Below are positions 1-10,006 of a DNA stretch of 64,000 nucleotides, in pieces. Source of the DNA: Arion vulgaris (lineage: Eukaryota > Mollusca > Gastropoda > Stylommatophora > Arionidae); contig CM036762.1 of the NCBI GenBank assembly GCA_020796225.1, positions 53,307,240 through 53,371,239 of the forward strand, written 5' to 3'. The position numbers and the translations under genes are program-made. Under the pieces are notes generated by a model. That model made no database searches and was not told the DNA's origin. It saw nothing but the letters and a program-made list of their open reading frames with translations. The number at the start of each line of letters is the position of its first letter. Within the stretch, counting starts at the first letter, position 1.

Positions 1-68
1 AAAGGGTTACGATGTCCAGGGCACCGAGCCGAAGAGCTGAAAGCTCAAGTGCTTCTGGGTCGGGGGAA
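1..68 (+). mobile_element. SINE-A, 3' fragment cut by window start
   Basis: This is the 3' third of the SINE-A family, with the two GCACCGAGCCGAAG-type blocks and the terminal CTTCTGGGTCGG seen in the complete copies at 25594 and 55230. The tRNA-related head lies outside the window. Confidence 0.85.
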
Positions 69-499
69 TCCTACATGATAAACAAACAGACATGCACATA
101 TTATGATGACATTTTCCTCAACTAGAATGACTCACAAGTGATGGAAATGCAACTCTTTCACATTCTTGTGAATTCTTTTGCGTTTTAGATTTTCTTTGTT
201 TGAATTTAGCCCACGTTTCTGCCTCGGATTGCAATTTCTTGTCAGCGAAAACTGAACGGGTACTTGAACTAGCTGACACACAGGAAGGATTGTAATAAGC
301 ATCACAGGGACCACATAGATATAGATGACAGACGTTTTGTATAAAAATAATATTGTCTTCAAGTCGTAAGATACACATTACTGCTGTATAACTAGTCCCA
401 TATAACTTTGCATATGTATGTGTTAAAAGTTAAAAAGTTAATTGCATATCCTTTACAGGACTTTGCGAATCAACCCCAGCTTTTTAACGCTGTTTGTGA
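69..499. other. Unassigned AT-rich DNA
   Basis: No repeat family, RNA gene or coding signal was recognised. The short open frames on the minus strand (up to 86 codons) have no domain, no homologue known to me and no splice or start context. Confidence 0.5.
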
Positions 500-628
500 T
501 TTTTCTAGGCATTATTACGTTCAGTAGTTTGCCATTGCTTTCTGAACGGGTGGTGCCATCGTCCTTTGTAAAAATCCACGCGAAACAATTTGCAACCAAA
601 TTGTCCGCAGCGTGATCCGAACTCAGAA
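500..628 (-). mobile_element. SINE-F fragment
   Basis: On the minus strand this matches the copies at 47165-47345 and 54296-54440. The shared part includes TTGCCATTGCTTTCTGAACG and the TAAAAATCCA block. The tRNA-like head is degraded here, ending near GATCCGAACTCAG, a remnant of a B box. Confidence 0.65.
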
Positions 629-702
629 CGTCGGGGTTAATTTACCTAGTCACTATCCCCTAGGCCACAGACTAGTGTATGTGTATGCTATGTGTATGCT
701 TA

Positions 703-907
703 TTTTTTCCCCGATCCAGAAGCACTTGAGCTTTTCAGCTCTTCGGCTCGGTGCCATGGACATCGTAACCCTTCGGTTCGGTGCCACGAACACCGTACAT
801 CTGGGGAATCTGTGACTTTTCTGCCATCCCGCGGAATTGAGCCCGCACACACAGAGGGATAGTCACCCGTAGTCCAACGCGCTACGAACACGCTGGGCAG
901 ACGGGCG
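703..907 (-). mobile_element. SINE-A, near full length
   Basis: A SINE-A copy of about 205 bp on the minus strand. The head reads as a tRNA-like RNA polymerase III promoter: A box near TAGCGCGTTGGA and B box GGTTCAATTCC (here GCTCAATTCC). A unique body with GGTGTTCGTGGCACCGA and a short A-rich 3' end follow. Its TSD is unclear. Confidence 0.85.
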
Positions 908-924
908 ATATGGTTATAAAAGTG

Positions 925-1150
925 GGTACAACATCAGTACTGAACTTTATCAAGAAACAACAAATTAAATGGTTCGGCTACATAAGCAGATTACCAACAG
1001 ACAGTGTGCCACAAAGACCAATGTTATTCCGATACAGTGGATACAGTGGATACAGTGGATACAGTGGATACAGTGGATACAGTGGATACAAAGCAAAAGG
1101 CCGGCCACGCAAAAGGTGAACCTCCGAGATAACAGAAGAGAGAAAGACAC
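925..1150 (+). mobile_element. LINE C-terminal fragment (LINE tail 3) with an internal 9-bp expansion
   Basis: Translation gives FIKKQQIKWFGYISRLPT and then a GRPRKR motif, typical of the region after the reverse transcriptase domain of non-LTR retrotransposons. The copies at 52920-53290 (minus) and 36225-36470 (plus) have the same order. Where those carry one RYSGYKAK-like segment, this copy has the SGY codons repeated many times. The frame ends at a stop after GRPRKR. It is 5' truncated and non-functional. Confidence 0.75.
1031..1093. repeat. 9-bp tandem repeat (GATACAGTG)n, about 6.7 units
   Basis: Uninterrupted 9-bp units. Because 9 is a multiple of 3, the LINE reading frame continues through the array as repeated Ser-Gly-Tyr. 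Confidence 0.97.
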
Positions 1151-1350
1151 TCTTTATGAAGCACACACAAAAGCCCGTTCTAGAAATATTCTCTTGTCCC
1201 GAAGCTGAGAGATAAATAAGAACTGGAGAAGAGAAAGAAAGACAAGGTGCATAGAGAGAGGTTCGCTCCTGGTGTCTCCTTTTTCGACCTGACGCTGCAT
1301 GTAAGGCAAAACAGTATTAGAGAATAGTTAGATAGATAGATGGTTATAAT

Positions 1351-1563
1351 TTTTTGTTTTACCGATCCAGAAGCACTTGAGCTTTCAGCTCTTCGGCTCG
1401 ATTTCATGAACATCCAGATGTCCAAACCCTTCGGTTCGGTGCCACGAACACCGTAAATCTGGAGAACCTGTGGCTTTTTGCCAGCCCGCGGAATTGAACC
1501 CACACTCACAGAGGGTTTGTCACCCGTTGTCCAACGCGCTACGAACACGCTGGGCAGGCGGGC
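1351..1563 (-). mobile_element. SINE-A with probable TSD
   Basis: A complete SINE-A copy, minus strand. It is flanked by AGATGGTTATAAT (1338-1350) and AGATGGGAATAAT (1564-1576), identical at 11 of 13 positions, which indicates target-primed insertion. Confidence 0.88.
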
Positions 1564-1576
1564 AGATGGGAATAAT

Positions 1577-1912
1577 AGAAAATATATTAACAGAAAAGCT
1601 GCTGAATATTCGAAACAAATACTTAAAGCACAATTTCAAGTAAACGAAGAGATATAGACTGCTCTTCTTGTTCATTCTTTCTGTATAGAATTATCGGTAT
1701 AAGAGCAAGACTGCAGTAAACCTATGTAGCAAAGACAAAACACGTAAGAATGAATAATTCTTGTTTTTATACGTTGTAAAACTACGTAATTTGTTTTTGT
1801 GTTTCCCGTTGCTACATAGTTTTATTGAAGTGTTCTCCGATAACAATATTCACCATTTTCTGCAACTATTTGTCATTTTGTTGAGACCTCAGTAATTACA
1901 TCTGTAGTCGCC
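1577..1912. other. Unassigned AT-rich DNA
   Basis: Nothing recognisable apart from a weak local echo of a TTTTTATACGTTGTAAAACTAC segment that recurs near 2235 and 8970. Confidence 0.4.
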
Positions 1913-2150
1913 CTGAGTAGTTACCGGGGCCCAAATTTGGGGTGTAAAGAATAGAACCACTGTTACCTGCCACGCATGTCCTAAGATGCTACTAAGGAGG
2001 TTTGGCTGAAATCGGATGCACGATGCATAGACTTCTACACGTTTAGGGGCCTACCAAACCAATGTGCAACGTATACACGCTCTTGGCAAAGATCAAACAT
2101 ATCACAAAGAGTGATTAAAATTGATCATAAAGAACGAAAGCGAAGAAGAC
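1913..2150 (+). mobile_element. SINE-C copy
   Basis: A copy of the roughly 245-bp family that starts GTTACCGGGGCCCAAATTTG, carries the core CATGTC(G/C)TAAGA(G)GC.ACTAAGGAG (1974-2000) and ends in a GAACGAA..CGAAGAAGA tail. The best-defined copies, with TSDs, are at 6630 and 34567. Confidence 0.85.
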
Positions 2151-3124
2151 ATCTTTAGTAAGTCTGAATTTCTGCTCTTGTTTTGTATCCTTTGCTTTAT
2201 AAAGACCTTTTGTTCGAAGCGTCAATGTGTCTTGTTTTTGTACTTTTTTAAAACTACATTATTTTTTAAAACGTTTTTTCGCCTTTTCTGTATACAGGAA
2301 CACTGCCAATTCTTTCAAATTGTTTTCGTGATTTCCTCCCATACCTGTTCCAGGTGTTAGCACTGGGTGCAGAAGCTGACTTTCTTATGCCCCGACCTGT
2401 TTTAAAAGTTATGGTAGAAGTGTTCTTCAAAACGATAAAAAAATGATTTAACTCAATCCACCTTTCACCTACATTTCTGACTTACTGTGTTGATACTAGG
2501 GACCTGTTATTTACCTGTTTAATAATATTTGTTTACGAAAACGTTCCCCGTGTTGTGTAGATCTTGATATATTTTGTTTCTCTTTTAGTTATAACAGCTG
2601 CTACACATGTTACTGATGCCGTTGTTCGCGTGAATGTTTTGTCCAGCTGTCGCAGCACATTTGCAGATTCCATCAAATTGCCACAGAAACGCGAGGAAGC
2701 GATGAGTCACAGAATAAAATGAAACTCGCTTTGACAAAAACAAAACACGTGTCAGTAAATTATACTTGTGTCTTAAATGGCATCATGCAACGGGAGAACC
2801 ACAGCCTGCTTAAATAGACCGTAAAGAGATACTTTTAGGAAATTAAATAACGATGATTTTTTTGGACAATATTATATGGTTCAGTGAGAGAGGAACGTAT
2901 TGTTGTCTCAAAATATTTAAATACCGTAAATACACAGATTTTCCACACAAAGAGAAAAAAAAACTCGTTGTTGAATTCGCTGTGCGCATTTGTTGGCACA
3001 AATTGTGCTTGAATAACCGTTAAATGTTCTTAACAGGCAATTCTGGAACATTATGTTGTAAATAGATGTTTCATGTCTTCTTATATTGCTTTTTCTTTTA
3101 TCCTTCTCTGCTTTTTTACTGTTA
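2151..3124. other. Unassigned AT-rich DNA with a possible relic of the 41-bp repeat unit
   Basis: No gene found. Positions 2205-2245 (TTTGTTCGAAGCGTCAATG) resemble the monomer of the 41-bp array at 50960-51265. Confidence 0.4.
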
Positions 3125-3345
3125 GACTTAACAGGTTTAACTGATGATCGATTTCCGAGATAGTGCGCGCTCGGTCGCTTGATATGATGTGGTATTGGGG
3201 AGTTCTAAGATGTCTGTAACTCCATCAACCCATCGTTTTCGTGGTCTGCCCCTTTCTCTAGATGATTCCATTTTCAGGTTGTTGACTCTTGCAACTGGTG
3301 TATCCTGTTTCATTCTCACCAAGGGACCAAACCATTTGAGTCTCT
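3125..3345 (-). mobile_element. LINE C-terminal fragment (GRPRKRW type)
   Basis: The minus strand encodes RERGRPRKRWVDGVTDILE followed by a Tyr-Gln-Ala-Thr-Glu-Arg-Ala stretch. This is the basic motif with its downstream helix found at the C-terminus of endonuclease/reverse-transcriptase LINE proteins. Upstream MVRMKQDTPVARVNNLK also fits. Only the terminal 60-odd residues remain. Confidence 0.7.
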
Positions 3346-3382
3346 GCTTTTCAATGAATCTAATAGCAGATGTTGTTCCGAC

Positions 3383-3629
3383 CGTTCTTCTTCAAACGCT
3401 CCATATCGACCACTTGTTAACCACTCTGTGTGATTTGTATGTGATCTGAGGCTAAGACCGATTGTACGTTGTGACAGTTATGCGCCTACAGGTAGGCCAG
3501 CACATTCGATTCCTGTGACGCTTTTTATTTACTAGGGTAACTTCGATAGATCCTACATCAGTCACTTTTACGACATGCCTTGTAAGTCGCAGTGGTGCTA
3601 TTCTTTGCTTCTTTTCTGGGCCCCGGAAA
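3383..3629 (-). mobile_element. SINE-D copy
   Basis: Matches the SINE-D copies at 14893, 54783 and 63118: a GAAGAA-rich 3' tail (left side here), TGTAGGCGCATAACTG, GCGTCACAGGAATCG, the core near 3553-3583 and a GGGGCCC-type head at the right. Minus strand. Confidence 0.85.
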
Positions 3630-4019
3630 CACACGGTCGATATTATTAGTCTAATCCTGCATTCCTGCATGATCCTATTTGACATCTCAACTCGATACTC
3701 TTAGCATGTCATTCAAAGAAAGCATATACCCCCTCCCTTTAAAAAACAAAAATGAAAAGTCAAGACGAAAGAGTATTGCAAACAATACTACCACACATCA
3801 GCTCTCTCACACTCATATTGATCAAGAAACATTATTATTAATAAACATATTTTTTTCAAAGTCAATATTTAATGCATTTTTGAAGCGCCGCAGAAATGAC
3901 TCGCGCGTCGCTCGAGAGGTCAGTGCCATGAAACATACTGGTCAATATATTGCTTTACTTTCTGGTAGTGCTTCCAGGATATGGATTGAAATGCCCAACG
4001 TGGTACGAATTGACGTAAT
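3630..4019. other. Unassigned AT-rich DNA
   Basis: No family recognised. The 170-codon open frame starting at 3679 runs through into the SINE-A at 4031 and is a chance frame. Confidence 0.5.
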
Positions 4020-4030
4020 CTTAACAACGT

Positions 4031-4235
4031 GTTTTTTTACCGATCCAGAAGCACTTGAGCTTTCAGCTCTTCGGCTCGGTGCCATGGACATCGTAACCCT
4101 TCAATTCGGTGCCACGAACACCGTAAATCTGGGGAACCTGTGGCGTTTCTACCAGCCCATCGGAATTGAACCCGCACTCACAGATGGCTAGTCACCCGCA
4201 GTCCAACGCGCTACGAACACGCTGGGCAGGTGGGC
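4031..4235 (-). mobile_element. SINE-A, complete, with exact 11-bp TSD
   Basis: A 205-bp copy on the minus strand bounded by the perfect duplication CTTAACAACGT (4020-4030 and 4236-4246). The TSD defines the family's ends: a head starting GCCCACCTGCCCAGCGTG and a tail ending ATCGGTAAAAAAAC on the element strand. Confidence 0.95.
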
Positions 4236-4246
4236 CTTAACAACGT

Positions 4247-4600
4247 TAAAGCCTGCTGGTGATCAATGCCTAAATCAAGAAATAAAATAACTCTCTGGCA
4301 GGTCAGCTGGAAGCACTTCTGGTAGTGGTGAAACATCGTGAGCTGGCATGGTTCGAACATTTGAAAAGACATGACTCCATATGAGAAAAATAATAACTTC
4401 AGAAGACAGTTGAGGATGATAGCAGAATAGGTACAGACAGAGACAAAAAACATGGACTGATAACATCCAGGATTAGTCAGGGGATCACTTACCGCACTCG
4501 CCCGCCTGGCAGAGAAGAACTACAGCTACATTTTTTACGTACACCTACAGGGAACTACATGTATACACACCTACAGAGAACTACTGATTAATTTTTTAAA
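4247..4600. other. Unassigned DNA; early CCTACAGGGAACTAC units
   Basis: Mostly unrecognised. Positions 4543-4586 hold two partial ACCTACAG(G/A)GAACTAC units related to the 34-bp array at 4948-5135. Confidence 0.5.
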
Positions 4601-4601
4601 T

Positions 4602-4900
4602 ATTGGTTACTAAACTGACGTCATTCCACTCCGGGCAGATCCATAGGGGCTCAGTTTCCCCCAACAGATATCAAAGAGTATGTATACTGATGTTCATGTG
4701 GCTCGCTGGTTAATTAAAAACACTCATTATTCTGTCTCTCAGGCATCCAGTTCTACCCGTACAATAGGTAATTCCAAATTGCTTAAATCTGTGGATCGAT
4801 TCAACATCTATTTTAGTGTCTTCATGCAACAGACAGTCGCGAAGAGACTGAAGAACATTCCTTATCCATCTTCAACTCCCCAACAATTGATGCTGTTGAT
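4602..4900 (+). repeat. Dispersed repeat E
   Basis: Aligns over roughly 270 bp with 15160-15435 (+) and 50637-50900 (-). Shared blocks are TTGGTTACT.AACTGACGTC, CCCATAGG.GCTCAG, the CCAACA.ATGTC-like block and CGC.AAGAGACTGAAGA near the 3' side. No terminal repeats or coding signal, so its class is unknown. Confidence 0.75.
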
Positions 4901-4947
4901 GCAAGCCAGTTCGCTCTCTCATTGCCACAAACACCCGCACATTTTTA

Positions 4948-5135
4948 CACATACCTACAGGGGGAACTACAGACTGATATTTAAATATACCTACAGGGAA
5001 CTACAGACTAATATTTAAATATACCTACAGGGAACTACAGACTTAATATTTAAATATACCTACAGGGAACTACAGACTAATATTTAAGTATACCTACAGG
5101 GAACTACCAATTCATTTTTATATATACCCCTACAG
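4948..5135. repeat. 34-bp minisatellite, about 5 units
   Basis: The motif CCTACAGGGAACTACAGACT recurs at 4954, 4990, 5024, 5059 and 5093, giving a period of 34-36 bp with an AT-rich filler. It is unrelated in sequence to the 34-bp array at 36720. Confidence 0.93.
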
Positions 5136-5442
5136 GATGACAAAGTGAACACAATTTAGTTCGACCATATATTATATTTCAATTTGGTGTCAATAGTTTT
5201 ACCTTTATAAGAGAACTAAGACACAGGTAAATGAATTGAGGATATAAGTCAGACACTGACTAAAACACTACTCCACCTACAAATGGGGGTCTTGGTAACA
5301 GGCTGCAGTCTGTGTAAGCGAGTAGGGATCGAAGATAGAAGGCACACCATGTTTTAAGTCTGCCATGCTAGAAACGGAATTGTTAGGCCGAACCGTGTAT
5401 ATATTTCATCCTCACTGTAAACTGCGACACTATAGGGAGATA

Positions 5443-5598
5443 CAGTGGCGGTTCGTGACCATTTTTGCTGGTGGGGCCAGACAAATATTTTTTTGAAAAA
5501 AATCATGGATTTAGGTTATTTTTTAATTTATAAAATAATATACACATTATTTTTGGTGGGGCCCAGCCCCACTGGCCCTTAATGACGAGCCGCCCCTG
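5443..5598. mobile_element. hAT-like MITE 1, copy 1, exact 8-bp TSD
   Basis: A 156-bp non-autonomous DNA transposon. The ends are inverted (CAGTGGCGGTTCGTGA at left, GACGAGCCGCCCCTG at right), with GGTGGGGCC internal inverted blocks. It is flanked by a perfect 8-bp duplication GGGAGATA (5435-5442, 5599-5606). An 8-bp TSD with CA..TG ends fits the hAT superfamily; no transposase is present. Sister copies are at 30629 and 34834. Confidence 0.93.
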
Positions 5599-5606
5599 GG
5601 GAGATA

Positions 5607-6619
5607 CATTTATGAGAATTCGGAAAAAAATATAGTAAATCCTGCTTAGGAGTGGTAATCGTGGAAAGTGGAGAGCGGGAGAGCGGGGTTACTAAGTAAA
5701 ACATGAAGAATTCAAGAAGTATATAGATTTTTTAAAGAAAACAAAAACGTGCATATTTTGAAACCAGGTGCAGTTGTTCGCAAAGAACAGGTTAAGCCAA
5801 AAAGGAGTACCTGAGATCAGTGTTCTGACATGAACCAAATAGACGAATTCATGCAAGTCAAACTGGTATATTAACTTTGGGTTAATCTAAAGTTGATCAC
5901 CTGGGCCTAGTAGTCATCATCCGTGTTAAAACTATTCTTTCGAACTGTTGGTTCTAGCCGCGTGTACCCATACCATTCAGTGTAAAGGAGTGCTCACGTT
6001 TTTCCCCTTTTAGTTATTACAAAAACACGCACGTGGATGTATTCAGGTAGTTCTACTCAATCTGTCTGATGTTTGCTAGTAGCAATGCACGGCACGCCAA
6101 GGAAAGCAAAGTACTTACTCTCAAACGAGATTTGACACCGAAACATCTCAAACGTTCGTGTGCTCTTTTTCCAGTTCTACAACTTTTCAGATCCTGAGGA
6201 ATGCGAGAGTAACTTTATCGATGAATTTTTCATTCGGTTTTGCCCTTTTCACTTTATTTATCTGTCCAGCCGTTTTAACGGTTCTTCTGTTATCACTTCA
6301 TGATGATCTTCATGAGAGGCCACAGACTCTCACTGTTGACATATATAACGAGCTTGTGGCTTGGTTTCAATGTTTTCATTTTTCGTTGTTTGAGTAGGCC
6401 GCCTGCTTCTATGTCGTCTGAGCTATCATCAAGTGCCGCGCCGCGAGAAGTAATAAATCTTCACGTATCTTGATCTCTATTCTAGTGCTAACTTCTTTCC
6501 TTGCCATAAACATGGAAATGTCCAGTATGCTTACATTCTATATGACGTCATCCCATCTATACTTTGGTATAATGTTGATACGGTGAATCAATTTTCTCAC
6601 CTTACCGCCTTTCCATTTA
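5607..6619. other. Unassigned DNA
   Basis: About 1 kb without a recognisable repeat. A 79-codon plus-strand open frame at 6158-6397 has a hydrophobic stretch but no family signature, and I would not call it a gene. Confidence 0.45.
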
Positions 6620-6629
6620 ATGTAACAAG

Positions 6630-6873
6630 GGTTACCGGGGCCCAAATGTGGGGAGTAAAGAATAGAACCACTGTTGCCTGCCATGCATGTCGTAAGAGGC
6701 CACTAATGAGGTTTGGATGAAATCGGATGCGCATGTCCTAAACGTGTAGAAGTCTATGCGTTTAGGGGCCTACCGAACCAATGTGCAGCGTATACACGTT
6801 CTTGGCAAAAATCAAACATATCACAAAGAGTGATTAAAATTGGTCGTAAAGAACGAACTCAAAGAAGAAGAAG
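6630..6873 (+). mobile_element. SINE-C, complete, exact 10-bp TSD
   Basis: A 244-bp element from GTTACCGGGGCCCAAATG to (GAA)n, flanked by ATGTAACAAG at 6620-6629 and 6874-6883. The TSD shows it is a discrete retroposon, with the tail being the AAAGAAGAAGA run. Confidence 0.93.
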
Positions 6874-6889
6874 ATGTAACAAGTGAATC

Positions 6890-7372
6890 TTCTTCTTCTG
6901 CGTTCTTTGCGTTCTCACTAGATTGAGATTTCGGATTCTCTAATAAAGACAACCGTCTGCCTCAGATTATCAACCACGCCATACAGTTTGTCTTGGACGC
7001 TAGTGTAAGTGGGCCACCTCTTTCTTCTCAAGTCTGCATACTGTAGGCAGCTGTATAGGATATAATTCCTACGATTTCTGCTTCCCCGTTTGTGCTGACC
7101 TCTTCCCACAGTAAGTTTTGGCCACCCTCGTGATGGTAACTGACATTCCCAGTGCGTGGCTAAATCTCCGAGGCAGATTGGCGGCCGCAGAATCCGTTAT
7201 CCCATTCTTCATTGTGAAGGGTCATTGCACCATGTTATGCGCCTTACGGCCTGGTGCATCCGTTTTTGCAAGCATTTGTTTCGGGTTAGCATTCTAGGTA
7301 AGCAGGTAACAGTGGTTCTATTATTTACACCCCAAATTTGGGCCCAGGTAACCATTCGGACGGTAACAAGTG
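6890..7372 (-). mobile_element. LINE tail 2 (RNase H LINE 3' end) joined to a SINE-C-type head
   Basis: On the minus strand the left part encodes CLQYADLRRKRWPTYTS, KLYGVVDNLRQ and FIRESEISI and then stops. This is the C-terminal end also found in the RNase H-bearing copy at 31220 and at 53560. Upstream (to about 7300) lies ACTGTGGGAAGAGGTC.GCACAAACG, also in 12260-12420. Its 5' end (7310-7372) is the SINE-C head GGTTACCTGGGCCCAAATTT. The same head-to-body order occurs at 12073, so this is probably a real transposed unit rather than a chance junction. Confidence 0.75.
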
Positions 7373-7375
7373 AAT

Positions 7376-7924
7376 AAGAAATGTTAAGAACCACAGGAGA
7401 GACACATAAGCCAATGAATATGATAAATAAATAAACAATGGACTCTTTATGTTTGTTTATGTGTCTATTCATTTAACGTTATTGCTGCTAGCTACTAAAC
7501 TGTATTGTTCCCAGTGGAACGTATGGTAGCAACTGTCACTCTACAGCACATTCTTTTGTGTTTGCTAGGCTGTCTTCAGTTCTGCCTACGAGTCTCTGTT
7601 GGCAAAAACCGAACAATCCTGTGTTTCTGAGGAATAGAAAGTCAAGAAAAATAAATAATAAACAAATATTTTAATCTTCCCCATGAGACCATTGCCTTGT
7701 AAAGGGGGAGGGGGCAGGGAGGGAGGACGTCTTGACGGCTCAATGATTTGGAAAGCTATGCCGATAAGAACACTGTTGTTGACAGAGTTGCCCGAGCCAG
7801 ACAGGTCAAAGGACAGATGTCATACTAATTGTGACTTCCTGGTTCTACGGGTTCGTTGTTATATCATGGGTCAACTACCTATCCATATTTAAAACAATGG
7901 CACAGTTACAGAAACCAAAAAAAA
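7376..7924. other. Unassigned DNA with a GGAGGG-rich patch
   Basis: No family recognised. A G-rich stretch lies at 7705-7730. The open frames here have no recognisable domain. Confidence 0.45.
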
Positions 7925-8105
7925 CTTTCTCTAACAAATCTCTTGAGTTGAACCGGCAAGGAAGATGGAAAAGGAGACACCCTAACACACATGAAGGCGT
8001 ACTCTTTTTGAGAAACTGAAGGAAACCGGATAATCCCGGGAAGCCATCAAGAAAACGATCAAAGACCAGGAGAAAGTGAAGGACAAACAACTATTGAGAC
8101 ACTAA
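7925..8105 (+). mobile_element. LINE C-terminal fragment (LINE tail 5), decayed
   Basis: Resembles 11420-11705: CGGCAAGGAAGATGGAAAAG, then GGGAAGCCATCAAGAAAAC and GACCAGGAGAAAGTG. These correspond to the Gly-Lys-Arg-Lys and Trp-Glu-Ala-Ile-Arg-Lys-Thr-Ala-Arg-Asp-Arg region of a LINE C-terminus. Frames are broken. Confidence 0.55.
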
Positions 8106-8106
8106 A

Positions 8107-8467
8107 CACAGCCAACTCTAGATAACTAGGCCAGACAACTCACTGGGGTTCCCCTGACCTAGATCAGAAAAGGGGGCCGGAAAATATAGATAGTTGCTAG
8201 AACACTGCAAGCACTTTTGCTATTTTACTCAATTCTGTGAGTCTATGGTTATTTATTGGTGAAAAATATTCATAATATTAATATTCCTTATTGTTAAACT
8301 TAACTTGTTGCATAATATAACTTCGATTTAGAATTTTGTGTTGATTTTAAAATGAATTCTTCTATATACACCAATACTGGTATGCGAGGTCACGTGGTGT
8401 AGTTGTGGTCTGATTTCCCATAATTCTTACCTGAATCCGAAGGCCCATACGTTTATAGTTGGCTCTG
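8107..8467 (+). repeat. Dispersed repeat N, copy 1 (about 360 bp)
   Basis: Over 85 percent identical by eye to 39569-39930 and 51369-51725. It starts CACAGCCAACTCTAGATAAC and ends TATAGTTGGCTCTG, so the ends are weakly inverted (CA.AGCCAACT). No matching TSD was found at any copy. It could be a MITE with old TSDs or the 3' region of a LINE, since LINE tail sequence lies next to two copies. Confidence 0.8.
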
Positions 8468-8740
8468 GACTAACCCCCTCTTGCGTCCGAGTCGATAAAC
8501 GAACACTTAAGTATTAAGCTAATTCGTCCCACTCTGCATGACTACACTATGTAAAATTATCACATAAAAAACATGTTTTGTATGTTCTGCTTGGTAAAAC
8601 ACATAGCAGTTGATTTAATCTGTTATTGTACTTTGTACAACTATTTTATTCCTTGTCTTAGTATTCCACTTTCATCTCTGATAACATAGTTATCACTGTG
8701 AAAGCACAGCTAACAGAAAGCATTCCTAGTTCACTGTATA

Positions 8741-8963
8741 TTTTAAATACAGCAACGTTTCGACCAACAAGGCCTTTATCAAGCAAACGAACAAACAGGA
8801 GTGACAAATTAAAATGAAACACAAATGGACGACCAAATACAAACGTATCTGTAAACGTATCTGATACGTTTGTATTTGTCGTCCATTTGTGTTTCATTTT
8901 AATTTGTCACTCCTGTTTGTTCGTTTGCTGATAAAGGCTTATTCGAAACGTTGCTGTATTTTA
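8741..8963. repeat. Large perfect-type palindrome (foldback element), arms about 105 bp
   Basis: The left arm from AAATACAGCAACGTTTCGAC to AATACAAACGTATC is matched in reverse complement by the right arm ending GAAACGTTGCTGTATTT. The centre is near 8852 with almost no spacer. Only a few indels separate the arms. The AACGTTTCGAC end motif recurs at 38900. No coding capacity. Confidence 0.93.
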
Positions 8964-9040
8964 TCATTGTTTTTGTAATTTGTAAAACTACAGTACTTTG
9001 TAATTACGTGTTTTGCCAATCAAATAGTTTTACTGCAGTT

Positions 9041-9042
<2 letters not shown>

Positions 9043-9129
<87 letters not shown>

Positions 9130-9136
9130 TATATAC
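9043..9136. repeat. (AT)n microsatellite
   Basis: About 47 AT units with a single interruption near the right end. Confidence 0.98.
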
Positions 9137-9194
9137 TGTATATTTTACAATCTAACTGATTAATTTTCCAACTTAAACAGCAGCTATTTGCTTC

Positions 9195-9276
9195 TACAGG
9201 GTGTTCAAGATAAAAGTAGCCCAATTGGCAAGATTACATTTGTCAATCGGGCTACTTTTATCTTGAACACTCTGTA
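9195..9276. mobile_element. 82-bp hairpin MITE with TACAGGGTGTTCA termini
   Basis: Almost the whole element is an inverted repeat. TACAGGGTGTTCAAGATAAA at left pairs with the right end TATCTTGAACACTCTGTA. The ends match the 262-bp element at 30138 and the split one at 26844, so this is probably a minimal internal-deletion form of that Tc1/mariner-type MITE family. Confidence 0.9.
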
Positions 9277-9524
9277 GTATATTTTTTCTATTTTTCTTCT
9301 TCTGTTTATCCGATCATTGTTCTGTTTTATAGCACCCACACTGATGATATCTTGGCGTTCTACTTAAAAAGTATATATAAAATAATTTTCCGTAGTCATT
9401 TCAGACCTTAGGAAGTGAAGTCATTTCACTTCACCTTCCTAGGCTATAGTGTGCAGGGGAGATAGGGAGGTCAATTCCTTTCCTCACGTGTGAAACGTCG
9501 AGTGCGGGATCCGTCCGTCTATAT

Positions 9525-9655
9525 ATAATAATAATTTCTCTCGTACCGTTACATAGGGCATGCAAGTAATTTTTCCATACCGCTCTATACTGCGCAATTT
9601 GCTCAATCTCTTCCATGAAATGGAGACCGATGTTTCTTACCTGAGGTATATATAT
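9525..9655 (-). mobile_element. LINE tail 1, 3'-most 130 bp
   Basis: The minus strand encodes MEEIEQIAQYRAVWKNYLHA LCN and then a stop with an (ATT)n-type end. It is the extreme 3' end of the family seen more fully at 9660, 14250 and 25808, and lies head-to-head with the next copy. Confidence 0.8.
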
Positions 9656-9659
9656 AGTA

Positions 9660-10006
9660 TGCATGGAATGGAACGAATTCAGGAGAAGTGATGAAATCAG
9701 AGACATGTCTGGTCAACCACTAGTGACAACTGTTATAAGAAAGAGAAGATGGAGATATGTTGGGCTCACCTTGAGGAGAAATGATCAACGAATATCAAAG
9801 CAGGCATTGAAGTGGGATGTAAAGGATTCAAGAAAGAGAGGTCGACCTAAAGAGACCCTGAAACGAACTTTGCTGAGAGAGGCAGGAAATATCGGTCTCA
9901 GTTCCATGGAGGAGATTGAGCGAGTTGCCCAGGATAGAGTGGTATGGAGAAATACTTGCAGGCCCTATGCAACGTACAATGGTACGAGAGGAATTATTAT
10001 TATTAT
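9660..10006 (+). mobile_element. LINE tail 1, 5'-truncated copy ending in (ATT)n
   Basis: Encodes FRRSDEIRDMSGQPLVTTVI, RKRRWRYVG.TLRRND, then RKRGRPKETLKRTLLREAGN and a MEEIERVAQDR helix. This is the C-terminal domain that follows reverse transcriptase in endonuclease-type LINEs. It is 5' truncated, keeps about 115 codons and ends in an ATT microsatellite, which served as target for the SINE that follows. Confidence 0.87.

Noticed and set aside
3679..4191. 170-codon plus-strand frame as a gene
   Set aside because: Its second half is the SINE-A at 4031 in reverse; the first half is AT-rich unassigned DNA.
8107..8467. Repeat N as a hAT MITE
   Set aside because: The ends are weakly inverted, but none of the three copies has matching 8-bp flanks, so the class is left open.
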